Shown: positions 44,213 to 55,795 of the stretch, in pieces
How the letters are laid out: every line of letters begins with the position of its first letter
Position numbering within the stretch: position 1 is the stretch's first letter
Origin: Diphasiastrum complanatum
Lineage: Eukaryota; Streptophyta; Lycopodiopsida; Lycopodiales; Lycopodiaceae
Assembly (NCBI GenBank): GCA_029204225.1
Contig: CM055103.1
Location: forward strand, 45,506,880-45,570,879
Length of the DNA: 64,000 nt
Direction of reading: 5' to 3'
Notes under the pieces: generated by a model
Seen by the model: the letters and a program-made list of their open reading frames with translations, nothing else
The model's database searches: none
What the model was told of the DNA's origin: nothing
Translations under genes and position numbers: made by a program

Positions 44213-46050
44213 ATGTTCGATGTAAATTTCAGTATGTTGATTTATGATGCCAAAATCATGAGACGGTTGGCAATTTGTTTTTATGTAAATTGTTAATTCT
44301 TTTAGTTGTATGAGAAAATTGAGATTTTAAAGTGATGTACATGTTTGAACTACTATGACTAGTTATCTGGAGATAGTGTGCTTCCAGTTAGTTATTTGAT
44401 TTCTCTTGTATGTTCTCATTTGTGTGGCTAATTGGACTCAAACCACCTAATCTCATGGAGAGGAAACCAGCCCACTACTTATTGGAGAATGCCATCATTT
44501 AGCCATTTGAAGCATTTGGAACGTCCTTTTGAATTTCTGTATACGCTTGAGTTAGTTTTGTATGTCTGGGCTATTTCCTATAGCAATCATTTGTGCTTTA
44601 TGTCAGGACCATGATAGGGGATTTCAGATGTAGCTAAGGAACTCCAGACATTTTTTTAGAGCCAGGTGAGAATTTGAATGAATGTAATTTTTTTTAGAAA
44701 AACTTCATAGCTGATTGATGCAAATTTTAGCAAGGATTTTGAGCTGGTACATCTGAATTTTTAAGGATGTTCCACAAACACGTTTAGCAATTGGGATAAA
44801 TATGCCAGGCTTACATCGTAGCAAGAACTGGTCCTTGCAAGGTTTTTCATCCTGGTCCAAGATAGGTAAGATTTGTTCATGGATTTATGGCTTTGGCAGT
44901 GTGGAATGCTTGTTTCTATATCATATGATGCAGGACTTTCAAATTCCAACCCCAGTGTCAGGTGCTACAAATCTTGCATTTGACTATGCTGCTGGGATTT
45001 TGTTTCCAACAATTTATGTACTCAAGCCATTATGGCATATATGTTTTAGAGTGTTTCTGGATTGTAGGAATTATTCATATCAGTTTAAATGTGGAGATAT
45101 AGCAAACTTACGTTTTATTATGTACACTTCCCTCATCTATCATACATAAACCACCAGGCTCCATACATGCAACTACTACTCCAGTGTTCCAACCAAAGTA
45201 CATGTTATGAAATGCCCAGCAGGAATGATCACTTTTTGCATGATGTTGTGTGGCCGGTTATGGAGCCTGCTTCATTGAAGTAAATAAATGATGAGACTAG
45301 CAGAGAGTTCTGCAACTTCACAAACAATTAATGAACTCGTGAATTCAAATATGACTTGGTAAGCCTACAAGTCCTATCGTGCTTGATCACAAGTAGTACT
45401 TTAGGGCCATTGCCGAATCTGGATAGAGAAGTGTTATAGAATAGGGAACTTTGAAGGCTGTCAAATGACAACATTGTATGCTTTCTTACATCAGTGCCTT
45501 TTAAATATGAAGTTATTCACAGGTCTTGTTCATACATTGGGCTGTGCATGCCTAAGTGCTTTGTCAATTCTGTTTATTGTACAGTTGATGATTGGCACAT
45601 TTCATACATCATTCTAAAAATTCTCAAATTTTTTACCCACTTTAAATTCGGAAAAACGTTTTAAAACATTTGAAGGAATTGTAACACTCCCACTTTAGAC
45701 ATTGCATCCATATCTTCTAAACCCCTCTGCTTTTGTATGGTGTAGAATAAATGACAAAAGGTATGTTTATTTTTTAAACTCCCTATCCATGGAGTGCTCT
45801 TCTTAAAGTGTGAAAGCTTTCTCTTTATTTGGGTATATTTGCTTATTATACTACTGTTTGTGATATGAATATGAATTTTCCAGGTCGTATGAAATACAAT
45901 AAAATAGCTGTGCTTCAGTGAAGGGGTTTTCAAATTCAAGCAAGATGCTTTGGAAAATTATCTTTCTGCATCATCAAATCACATGGAAAATGACATGCAA
46001 CTGTATTTTTATTTTTGCAAGCGGCAGAATCTGTATATTAACTATGTGAT
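44213..46050. other. 3' region of the gene and intergenic DNA
   Basis: AT-rich, with no ORF showing family features and no LTR ends. The 3' UTR presumably ends within the first few hundred bases; no single polyadenylation signal stands out. Confidence 0.5.
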
Positions 46051-46061
46051 AATGTGTATAG

Positions 46062-46730
46062 TTACATTGGGTGGAGTCTGAGTCTGTCCACCACTTTCAG
46101 GAACCAGCTCTTGAAAAACTCTCGAGACTTAGCCCTAGGATCTATTGTGAGCTTCTTGCTCAGCAATATTTTATTAAGTGCTTCAAAGTAAAACTTACTC
46201 ATTTCCCAGACACTACTAATAAAAGACCCAACTTCCTGGGTACCATTAAAGATTTGAGCATTCCTTAGTCTCCAAGTAGTCCAGAGGAGAGGAGCTCCGA
46301 TACAAATCCAAATGTTCCTATCTACTAAAGGATCAAGACCTAAGAGCCATTTGTGGGAATCCACAAAAACATGACCTAGAAACCTAGCTAGACTCTGAAC
46401 AAGAGAGGAGAAGGGTTCATTCCTTTCACAGTATAGGAAAGTGTGCTGAATAGAGTCGAATTATGAGCCGCATCTGTCGCAGTAACCATCTGAAGTGCCC
46501 CACTGGTAGCCTGTATTGCCTGTCCATATTGCCCTGTGTGCGATTCTCCAAAGAAGATTTGAGACCTTCGGGTCCAGGAATTTTGCCCAGATGTCCCTGA
46601 ATATCCACCTCCACTCCTCTGTGTCCAGATCCAAACCCCATCTTCTGTTCAATTTGGAGACCAGCTCCAATGGTATCCCCTATACTCGTGGGGGCTTATC
46701 TGCCATCCTTTTTTTTCCCTAGATAATTAG
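46062..46730 (-). pseudogene. LINE zf-RVT domain remnant
   Basis: Two overlapping-frame pieces encode the end of a LINE ORF2: WRWIFRDIWAKFLDPKVSNLLWRI, then AIWTGNTGYQW and CDRCGS, and after a frame change FLYCERNEPF. A second frame reads GLDPLVDRNIWICIGAPLLW and WRLRNAQIFNGTQE. The WxxxWxxxxP..K.F.W and CxxC...H..C layout is that of the zinc-binding RT region of plant LINEs. Upstream RT is missing. Confidence 0.8.
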
Positions 46731-46917
46731 TACTCCTTTTTCACATTTTTTAAATATCCAATGTGAGTATGTACTTCACCACTCCCTAGAAACTGTCACT
46801 CTCAAGAATAAGATATAGACAACAAGCTTAGCCATTGCATGGAAGCCTTAAAACTCCATGAACTCCTTGTGAGTGCAACAACTTACATAGTAATAGACTC
46901 CCTTGTGCCTTAACAAT

Positions 46918-47422
46918 GTGTTTACATGCAAAGTGGTTTCTATGATCTACACATGTCTAGGCAGTTTTATGAGTTGACATGCAGTACATGCAACATCCAT
47001 GCATGCAATTACACGTGGATCTCTGGTAGGTGAATTAGTTCAGTTAAGTGGACTTTCCATGCAACTCCACTATAGGAATTCGAGTCTCTCTCATGTAGGA
47101 AAAGCTTGGCATGTTTTGCCATATTGTGAATATTGAGATTTTGGTGTTTTGGACTCATTCTCTCTCTACTCGAGTTTTTGATCATTGATTTTCTCTCTCT
47201 ATTCGAGAGCAGGCTGTTTTTCCCATACTGGACACTTAGAATTATTTCTGACATTCATTTTTCATAGTGAGGAGTTAGATTTTCTCATCAAATGTATGTC
47301 ATTGTGCTCTTGTCATAGATTTTTCAAGTATACTATTCTTTGATCAATCTTGTGCAATCACAACACCTCAGTAAGATCCTGTAGGGTGTGTGGTGAAGTT
47401 CACACGTGCTAAAAACTTCACA
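46918..47422 (+). repeat. Copia-7 5' LTR (5'-truncated)
   Basis: It matches in reverse complement the LTR at 49053-50058 from TTTACATGCAAAGTGG to GTAGGGTGTGTGGTG. After that the two differ: this copy has a short tail with TTCACACGTGC and ends AAACTTCACA before the PBS. Confidence 0.85.
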
Positions 47423-48194
47423 TGGTATCAGAGCTTCATGCTTTGAAGAGGTGAGGGTGTATAGCAGATCATCAGTGTTTTTGCTTGCAAGAACTCGGAT
47501 TTGGGAGAAGGATTCAAACTCGCTGAGAGACAAGCTATTTGTGGATCATAAGTGGATCACATCAAGGCTGATCTGATCCAGCAGAGCTCTGTACGGACAG
47601 AGAGCTCACACATGAAATCAGCCCTCATTAACGAGTGCTACTTCTCAAGGAATGATCCAAATTTGATGTGAATCTATAGCTTGTTGGATAGGTATTGAAG
47701 AGTAGAATGTGTTGCTCGAGTTTCTAAACCAATTTGATTTGTTTTTAGGAGAGTTTTAGGCAATCAGAGAGTTTGAGAGGGTACTCAACTCGTGGGATAT
47801 GCCAAACTGAGCACACATCTGTCTTTTTCACCAATTTCATTATTTTTCACTGTCAATCAAGTAGAATTGGATAGAAGTGAGTGTTCTGAAGTCTTGGACT
47901 TTTCAGTTCACACATATTACTGTGTTGAGTTTAGAGTAAATTCCTAGAGAGTTTATTAGTACTTTGAAACTCATGGGAGAGATAGACTTCTTGCTTGCAT
48001 GTGCTTCTTTTTTGTGACTGAAGCAAAAATAAAATTCAAGATAGATTGATTTTCTGTGTTGAGAATTTGTTCTCACATCTGTTGCTAGATTTTATAGGTT
48101 GGGTCAACATCAGTGTTAGATCCTAGATTGAGATAGCAAGCAACATACTTTCAACTCCTTTTTTTTATCATTACTAGAATTTCTCATAGAGAAG

Positions 48195-49052
48195 ATGTCT
48201 TCATTTGGTTCACATTTCTTGGAGCACAGTGAGAGATTAACATCTTCCAATTATGAAATGTGGAAGATCAGAATGTAATCATTATTGATTCTATAGGATG
48301 TAATGGATATTGTGAGTGGAGCTGAAGAAGAACCTGCTGCACCTAATGAAGCTGCAACATTTCACAAAAGAACCAGAATTGCCCTTCATTTTATAAAAAT
48401 GAATGTAACAAATGAAGTGTTAAGAGAGATCAGTATGTGCACCACTGCCAAGGAAGCTTGGGACACTCTAAAAACAATCTATGAAATCAAGAATACTTCT
48501 AGATTGCTTACATTTAGAAATCAAATCTTTCTAAGTTATCAGAGAGTAGATGAGAGTGCTTCATCATATGTCATGAGAGTTAAGGATCTTCATTAGGAGT
48601 TAGCTGGCATTGGTGATGCTCTTAAGAACACTGAACTTGTTCAAGTAGTCCTAAATGGACTTAGAGATGAGTATGACAGTATTGTGCAGACTTATGCTGT
48701 CAGGGAGGATCTTCCATCCTTGGAGACACTGCAAGGTGTTCTCATTGCTGAAGAAAGCAAGAAAGAGAACAAGATGTTGAGGATCAACAGACTTTCATTG
48801 AAAGATGTTGGAGATGACAAAGCACTCTTCATCAGAAACAAGTCAAGAGGCACAACAACACTTCAAGAAGGACAAATCCAAAAAAGGTGGTGAGAATCAA
48901 TCCTCACAAGCTGCAACATCCAGTGGCAAGAAGAAGTTATCAAAGATCAAGTGTTTTTTTTGTGGCAAGAAAGGACTCTATTCATCAAATTGTTTCAAGA
49001 AGAAAAACCAATCTAGGCAAGCTAACCTTACTAATGAGGATGAATGTGAGGG
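48195..49052 (+). pseudogene. Copia-7 gag remnant
   Basis: Gag starts MSSFGSHFLEHSERLTSSNY and has two early stops (near 48276 and 48294). A long frame follows with NEVLREISMCTTAKEAWDTL and LLTFRNQIFLSYQRVDESAS. A stop at 48594 and a frame change near 48830 lead to the knuckle CFFCGKKGLYSSNC, where the zinc-binding His position is Leu. The gene is cut at the Copia-8 LTR edge. Confidence 0.85.
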
Positions 49053-50058
49053 TGTTGTGTCGTCGGTGTAGCATAGAGGTTAACCTCGCCTTCACCTGCA
49101 TAGCAAGAAGAGAGAGGGAGAGGAGAGAGAGAAGAAAGAGAGTGGAGAGAGGGAGAGAGAGAACGCCTAGGTTGAGAAAGGCTTTGGGGGCTCGAGCGCC
49201 TACCCAAAGCTATTCTATCCCAACATAAGGAGAGAGGGAGAAGAGAGAGGAAGAAGAGAGAGAGAGAGAGAGATGGAGATGGAGAAACCAAGAGAGTTTT
49301 ATTAGAATGAGAATGGAAGATGATACAATACAAAGGAAATGGCTCCCTCTTATAGCACCACACACCCTACAAGATCTTACTGAGGTGTTGTGATTGCACA
49401 AAATTGATCAAAGAATAGTATACTTGAAAAATCTATGACAAGAGTACATTGGCATATATCTGATGAAAAAATCTAACTCCTCACTATAAAAAATAAATGT
49501 CGGAAATAATTCTAAGTGTTCAGTATGGGAAAAATAGTCTGCTCTCGAGTAGAGAGAGAAAATTAATGATGGAAAACTTGGATAGAGAGAGAATGAGTCC
49601 AAAACACCAAAATTTCAATATTCACAATATGGCAAAACATGCCAAGCTTTTCCTACATGAGAGAGACTCAAATTCCTATAGTGGAGTTGCATGGAAAGTC
49701 CACTTAACTGAACTAATTCACCTACCAGATATCCACATGTGTAACTGCATGCATGGATGTTGCATGTACTACATGTCAACTCATAAAATTGCCTAGACAT
49801 GTGTAGATCACATAAACCACTTTGCATGTTGCATGCACTGATTGCATGTGGCTTGCATGCATACAATGTGACATTGCATGCTATCTTAACTTCTGCATGT
49901 CATCAAAATTGAATCTATCTAACTCAAATCCGACCTATACTAGAAGGTTATGTGCTCAATTCACATACCTTTTATGTACAACATGAAATTTAGTGGAAAT
50001 CACCATGGACATGGCCCCAAACTTGAGATAGGAAGATAATATTTTAAAAATCTTCACA
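49053..50058 (-). repeat. Copia-8 3' LTR
   Basis: About 1006 bases. In sense it starts TGTGAAGATTTT after a GGAGG-type polypurine run and has a GA/CT-rich end with AATAAAACTC near 49300 and CCGACGACACA at the border. Its first half is shared with the Copia-7 LTR; the last ~330 bases are not. Confidence 0.75.
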
Positions 50059-50072
50059 CTCCTCCTTAAAAT

Positions 50073-52200
50073 TTATGTTCCTATCAACATAGACTTCGAA
50101 ATTAGGCCAAGGTTAGACCTCATCTTCATAAAGACATTCTTGAGTAGAGGCTTGGTGAGAAGATCTGCATTACAATCTGAAGATGCGACATGTTCCAATG
50201 AGATCTCTCTCCCAATGACTTTTTCTCTTACAAAATGATGAGCCACTTCGATATGTTTACTCCTTGCATGAAATAATGGATTATTTGCAAGAGCCTGAGC
50301 AGAAATGTTATCATTCTTCATAATTGAAAGATCTTCATCTGCATAACACTTTAGCTCCAAAAGTAGCCTTTTGATCCATAAAACCTCCTTTGTTGTGGTT
50401 GTAAGAGACTTGTATTCAGCTTCACAGGATGATAAGAAAATAGTTGTCTGCTTCTTTGATAGCCAAAAAACCAAGTTCCCTCCAAGAAATATAGTGTAAG
50501 CACTTGTGGATTTTCTATCCAACCTGTCTCCTGCAAAATTTGAATCTGAAAAAGCAATCAAAGTCAAATCTTCTCCTTTGTAGAATAATCCATAATCCAA
50601 GGTAGAAGATATATACCTCAAGACTCTTTTAGCCAACTTCCAATGATATAATGTGAAGAATTGCCAAAAATTGACAAATCTAACTTGATCAAAAACTATG
50701 TAGTATAATGTAAATTTTGTACATAAGTGGATTCCACACATGTATGGCCAAAATGCCACGTGGCAACCCAGTCCTAATATAGGTTAGGTCAAGTCAAGAG
50801 AGCTGGTCATGTCTATTTGGTGGTCATCCCTACTTTATAGGACCTACACCTAAGTTTAAGGTGAAAATTTGACCAACTAGCTACCTACCAAGCATAACTC
50901 TAGGATCTAGGATAGGGTTTCATTTTAGGGCAAGAAGGGTGAGTTAACTTCCTTATTACATGTTGGAAATCCACCTAACTTCAAGAAGGAAGTCGAATTT
51001 GCTATGTATTCCAAGCTCCCATAGTGAGAAGATAGAAAATTTTTGGAGCTCATTGGCAATCTCAAGCTAGTTCACTATGTACATTGAGTTTTTGTGATCC
51101 AAATGAAATCAAATCAATTACTACTTGTTTTTCAGGTTGAAGGCCGTACTACAGCCTGTAGTACACACGTGTGGGCTCGAATTTCAATGTTGATCAATGC
51201 TTTTGATTGTTCATGCTTGTTGTTTGTCAAATTGCCAATCTAGATCAACTTTTTTGTGTCTAGTTTTTTGATAGATTGTTAAGCAAGCATCCAATCACTC
51301 TTGTGGATCTTTTGTAGATCCATTTATGGTCCTAAAGTATAGTACTTTCACATATAACTTTGGATCTTGCATGTGTTGACTTAGCTTATGAACACAAAAG
51401 CTTAGATCAGGCCTAGTCACTATTAACCATATAAGTGAGCCAATAAGACTCCTATAAAGAGTGATGTCCACAAAGGATTCTTCATCATCTTTCATAGGAA
51501 TTTTTACAATGTGCTCCATAGGTGTATCTATGCCTTTACAATTTTCCATATGGAATCTCCTAAGCATGGGAAGTGCATATCTACTTTGGTTTATAAATGC
51601 ATGACCTTTCCAAAAATCCATTTCAAGGCCTAGAATATAGTGAAGAACTCCTAAGTCCTCCATCTTAAACTCAGTACCAAGTGCATGCTTAGTTTCTTCA
51701 ACTAACTTCTCATTATTTTCACAAAGAATGATATCATCTACATAGATGAGAAGAATAATTACAAAGTTATCTACAAACTTATAATACAGTGAAGGGTCAT
51801 ATTCACTTAATCAAAATCCGAGTGATATGAGATAGGAGTTGATCCTTGCATACCAAGACCTTGGTGCCTATTTCAGTCCATACAGACTTTTGAACAAAAG
51901 ACAAACTTTTGATTCATCGCCTTCCTTCACAAAACCTGGAAGCTGCTCCATGTAAATCTCCTCCTCGAGGTAACCATTGAGAAATGCATTAGAAACATCA
52001 AGCTAGAACATACTCCATTTGTGAAAACATGCAAGAGATATGAGTATTCGAATTGTTACCATATTTGCAACTGGTGCAAAGGTGTCTTCAAACTCTTGGG
52101 TCATTGCTTCAACCCACTCCTTGGATTGAAGAGCTTCTTGGACATCTTTAGGGTCTTCATCTGATATGAAGAGAGCATGATAGGAAGTTCCACCTTCCAC
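50073..52200 (-). pseudogene. Copia-8 RT and RNase H, split by a solo LTR
   Basis: RNase H (50652 down to 50073) reads DSNFAGDRLDRKSTSAYTIF, SSCEAEYKSLTTTTKEV and HIEVAHHFVREKV, ending ADLLTKPLLKNVF. Past the solo LTR, RT continues MEDLGVLHYILGLEMDFW and, further up, IYVDDIILCEN with the Asp pair intact. Early RT is shortened: EWVEAMTQEFE joins directly to DTFAPVANMVTIR, leaving out roughly 60 residues. A few stops are present. Confidence 0.85.
50652..51352 (+). repeat. solo LTR of the Copia-9 family, TSD TATAA
   Basis: 701 bases from TGTGAAGAATTGCC to CTTTCACA, flanked by TATAA at 50647-50651 and 51353-51357. It matches the Copia-9 5' LTR at 61003-61693 throughout. Removing it with one TATAA restores the copia reading MQDPKLYHWKLAK, which confirms the boundaries. 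It includes GTACACACGTGTGGGC near 51161. Confidence 0.92.
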
Positions 52201-53420
52201 TTGCCTTCTTTCTTCATCATATGTGAGCCTCCTTGGCTCAGATCTTGCTCTTGTGATCTTCTGGGTGTAGTAGCTTGAATTTTCTCCTCCTCAAGCCTTA
52301 GCCTCACCTCTTCTTGAGCAGCATCAAAATTGATGATTGTAGTTCTTGCATGAGTCTCCTTGATCTGTGCATCATCCAAGTTAAACTTTTGATCTTCATG
52401 GAAGATCACATCTCTACTAACAACATTATCATCAGTAGAGGGTAAATAAACTTTGTATGCTTTTTTGGTAGATGCATATCCTACAAAAATTTCTTTTACT
52501 GCACTAGGATCTTCCTTCTTCCTAGTTTCTAAAGGCACATGCACAAAGAATACATAGCCAGAAATCCTAAGATGATCTATCTTAGGCTTTTTCTTATACA
52601 ACATCTCAAATGGTGTCTTTCCTCCTATTGCAAGATTTGGAAGTCTATTACAAAGATACTTTGCACATGCAACTGCCTCTCCCCAAAATTCTTTAGGCAG
52701 AGAAGCTTCTAGCCTAATGGCTTTTGCACATTCACACAAAGTTCTATTTTTTCTCTCAGCAACTCCATTTTGCTGAGGAGTATATGAACAATAAAACTCT
52801 CTTTGAATACCCTCTCTCTCACAAAAGTCTTTAAACCTATTGGAGGTGTATTCTCCTCCACTATCACTTCTCAAAGCTTTCAACTTGAAAGGAAAATGTT
52901 TTTCTACATAAGCTTTGAAAGTAAGAAAAACATCATAGACCATGGCTTTAGAAGACAACATATAGATCCAAGAATATCTTGTATATTCATCTACAAAAGA
53001 GACAAAGAAATTTGCTCCTCCTTTGCCCTTAGTTGATGAGATATGAACATCAGAGTGCACAAGTTCAAATGGTTGCTTTGCCTTGATACTTGATCTAGGA
53101 AAAGGCCTTTTGTGTGATTTTGCCAACACACAAGCTTGACAAAGTAGAAGCTCCTTTGATAGTGTCTTTGGTAGTCCAACAGCTTTTCCTTCCTTGACCA
53201 TAGATTGCATGGCTTTGAAATTGGGATGTCCCAATCTCTTATGCCACAGATCCTTCTGAAAAACCGTGGTTTCATAAGCAATATCTGAAATGTTAGCACT
53301 CTTTCTAGAATCTAGTTTGTACAACTTACCAATTCTAGATCCTCTAGCAATAATTTCATTTTCTCTTGAGATTGTACACTTGTCAACTTGAAACTTGACA
53401 TCCAATCCACTATCAAACAA
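52101..53420 (-). CDS. Copia-8 integrase, 439 codons, motif-complete
   Basis: The frame covers the end of the protease/pre-integrase region, the HHCC finger (LWHKRLGHPNFKAM, CQACVLAKSHKRPF) and the full catalytic triad: LVHSDVHISS, LRSDSGGEYTS and NGVAERKNRTL. The C-terminal part (LRISGYVFFVHVPLETRKK, KEIFVGYASTKKAY) and the linker into RT are also present. It acts with the LTR ends to insert copia cDNA. It is the best-preserved integrase in the window. The upstream frame with WWIDSGASSHMSSS (53784-53413) is separated by one frameshift. Confidence 0.9.
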   Translation of the reverse strand: MFDSGLDVKFQVDKCTISRENEIIARGSRIGKLYKLDSRKSANISDIAYETTVFQKDLWHKRLGHPNFKAMQSMVKEGKAVGLPKTLSKELLLCQACVLAKSHKRPFPRSSIKAKQPFELVHSDVHISSTKGKGGANFFVSFVDEYTRYSWIYMLSSKAMVYDVFLTFKAYVEKHFPFKLKALRSDSGGEYTSNRFKDFCEREGIQREFYCSYTPQQNGVAERKNRTLCECAKAIRLEASLPKEFWGEAVACAKYLCNRLPNLAIGGKTPFEMLYKKKPKIDHLRISGYVFFVHVPLETRKKEDPSAVKEIFVGYASTKKAYKVYLPSTDDNVVSRDVIFHEDQKFNLDDAQIKETHARTTIINFDAAQEEVRLRLEEEKIQATTPRRSQEQDLSQGGSHMMKKEGKWKVELPIMLSSYQMKTLKMSKKLFNPRSGLKQ

Positions 53421-53718
53421 CTGTCCTACTCTTAGTCAATCTAGGTACATACAGTACATCATGTAAGCAAAAAGATTTTGATGATGATGCATGCAGTGGA
53501 ATACTACCTATTCCTTCAATCCTACACTCTACATCATTAGCATTATAGATTGATCTATTTGCACCTAGATAAGGCATGAGACTAGTGAAAGAGTTCCTAG
53601 AACTAGACATATGGGAACTAGCCCCACTATCTATCCACCAGACTTCTTCATTCTTAAAAGAAAAAGATGAAAAAGTAGACATCATTAATGAATCCTCTCT
53701 TTCACTCTCAACACCCCC

Positions 53719-54150
53719 TGTTGTGGGTATTTCCTGCATAGTAATAAACAAGTGGGTCCCACCATTTAAAATATTATTGGCCAAGCCTTACCTAGTGGGC
53801 CCTGTCACAGTACATTGTAAGTAGGGTAATAAGTGCGAGGGCACTAGCATCCTACGCGTGTAAGCCCAACCCAGCACAAGTAGCAAGTTGTAATTCCTAG
53901 GAATAAGAGACTAGGGGCTTAAAACTCTAAAATGACATTAGAGGGCCTAAGTCAAGTTGCAAATAAAAAATCTAAAAGGGTCCAACTTAAAACTCACATG
54001 AATCACCAATAGATTTAAGTTGTGTTTATTTTAAAGGCTTGGATTAGAATCCTTGTCCCAATGAAGTGGCCAATGAAAGTGAAGGACAATTGCGGCCTTA
54101 TCATCTTCTTGGCACCCTTGGTGTCTCATTGGTATCATTCACTTCCTCCC
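53719..54150 (+). repeat. fragment of a Gypsy-1-type LTR, opposite orientation
   Basis: It starts TGTTGTGGGTATTTCC and shares with the Gypsy-1 LTR sense strand the blocks AGTGGGCCC, AATAAGTGCGAGGGCACT, GTGTAAGCCCAACCCA and TAAAACTCTAAAATGACATT. It has no GA tract. The left edge cuts Copia-8; the right edge is lost. Confidence 0.75.
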
Positions 54151-54471
54151 ATTCTTGGACATTAATAAGCCTCTAGTCATAGAGATGGATCACCTCAATG
54201 TGGCTCGACTTTATTATCGTGCTGCCATGACAAGTGCCCTCCATGTCAATGTGATCGAACTCTAGCAAACACATGGCTTTCTCCTGAACATGATCCATTA
54301 TTATGGACCACAACCATTCTTGAATAAGCTATGATGGCAGATGTTGGAGCACATTGGCAAAGATCTACATGACATCAGGGTGATACTCAACACAGAGACC
54401 TACAACAAAACATCCCGACAACGCGTAGCTACCATTAGCGTGGGACCGCAAATCCAATAAAGAGGGGGATA
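54150..54471 (+). pseudogene. 3' internal end of a second gypsy element
   Basis: A weakly coding stretch (VARLYYRAAMTSALHVNVIEL, HGFLLNMIHYYGPQPFLNKL, AATISVGPQIQ-like reading) ends at a polypurine tract AAGAGGGGGATAA before an LTR start at 54472. The protein piece does not match gag or pol that I know and could be the end of an accessory ORF. Confidence 0.5.
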
Positions 54472-54998
54472 ATGTTAGCCCCAAGGTCCTTCAAGTTTAG
54501 GAATTTATTGTGACATGTGTTTTGAAAGTCCACAAGTAAATTCAAATAAAGGCCTAGGAAAACCCTAGATTTAGACCTTTTACTAAATAAGTTTAATTAT
54601 TACAAACAACCATTTGTAATAGTTCAACTTAGAAAGCCTAAGTTGAAGATTAAATTCCTAAGTTCAAAGTTTAAATCCTTAGTGCACTTCATTTGGTTAA
54701 GAGAATGCACTCTACAAGTTGATTAGCATTAGACTTAAGTTTAGTCCCATAAGCATGTTAGAACATAGGCCCACCACTCTTGGCATGTATGGGAGTGGAG
54801 TTGGGCCTTCAACATCACTAAGCTATTGTGATAATAGCTTTTCATGCTATCTTGTGTTCTCATTGGTGATTGAATACCTTGTGGTAGGTGCTTGAGCCCC
54901 ACTGGGCCTTCTCCATTGGATTATTTTGCATTTGATTATGGGATAATTGTTTATCTTCATCTCTAATCCCTTGTGGAGTTAATTAGCAATATTTAGAT
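54472..54998 (+). repeat. gypsy-2 3' LTR (truncated by N2)
   Basis: It begins TGTTAGCCCCAAGG directly after the polypurine tract and runs to 54998, where N2 begins. No second copy exists in the window. Confidence 0.6.
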
Positions 54999-55649
54999 TG
55001 TGAAAAAAGGTACAAAAAGGACCAAGAGTGGATTCTAATATGATCCTCAAGAGGGATTGGTTGTCAGATTACTTGATCTATCAATCTACTTGAATTTAAG
55101 ATCAATCTAGATCAATTCTAGACACAAAATCCTAACAAGAACAATCATTAATTGAAGGTAAGTGTACTTTATGGGTTTCACACGTGTGAAATACTTTCTG
55201 AGTACGGACTCCAACCTGAAAATCAAGTACACATTGATAGAACCTCAAAACAATCAAAACAAATATAGACAAATGGAGAGAATCACTCACAATTGCTTCC
55301 AAAACCAAGATTGGTGTCTCACCATGATTATGGCCAAATGTGGGTCTATATATACAATAAGTGGGAGCTCGTGGTACTGATCATCCCTCTGATCCCACAT
55401 GTGTGACACCTAACCAAAGGATGTGGCTCATGCAATCAATAGATTGATGCCATGTGTCATATGTCTAGAAAACTAGTTTTTGGCTTTTTTAGCCACTAGA
55501 ACTTGAATTAAATCATATGTACAACCTATATGATTATGGTACATGACAAGTACACTATTTTCACACATGGGAACAGGCTCCACACATGTGTAATCATCCT
55601 ATATACAAGATTTTTGGCCTCTACCAAGCTTATTTTTGCATTTTTCACA
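54999..55649 (-). repeat. N2 3' LTR
   Basis: 651 bases, ends TTTTTCACA, with palindrome TTCACACGTGTGAA at 55177-55190 and CACACATGTG words near 55570-55590. Confidence 0.9.
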
Positions 55650-55795
55650 CTCCTCAAAAATCTAGCTTGGTAAATCTAGCTTGATGTAAAACATGATGAT
55701 CTTGAACTTGACTCCATGGGCTGAATTGGTCTTTGCTGGTTCAAAAGGTGTGAAGATCAGCCAATGAGCTTAATGTTGATCTGAAATCACCATAT

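Larger units (their letters stand above)
46918..49052 (+). mobile_element. Copia-7: copia element cut by Copia-8
   Basis: A 5'-truncated LTR (46918-47422), a PBS (TGGTATCAGAGC at 47423), a leader and gag are on the plus strand. At about 49053 the element is interrupted by the opposite-strand Copia-8. The continuation beyond Copia-8 is not found, because Copia-8 itself ends in other repeats. Confidence 0.8.
49053..53718 (-). mobile_element. Copia-8: copia element with intact integrase, 5' end lost
   Basis: It has a 3' LTR (about 49053-50058), then on the minus strand RNase H, RT, integrase and the protease region up to 53718, where a gypsy LTR fragment replaces gag and the 5' LTR. A solo LTR of the Copia-9 family sits between RNase H and RT (50652-51352). 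The integrase is complete by motif; RT has lost an N-terminal segment. Confidence 0.85.

Noticed and set aside
53719-54150. Considered a host promoter or gene end
   Set aside because: It aligns with the Gypsy-1 LTR blocks in opposite orientation.
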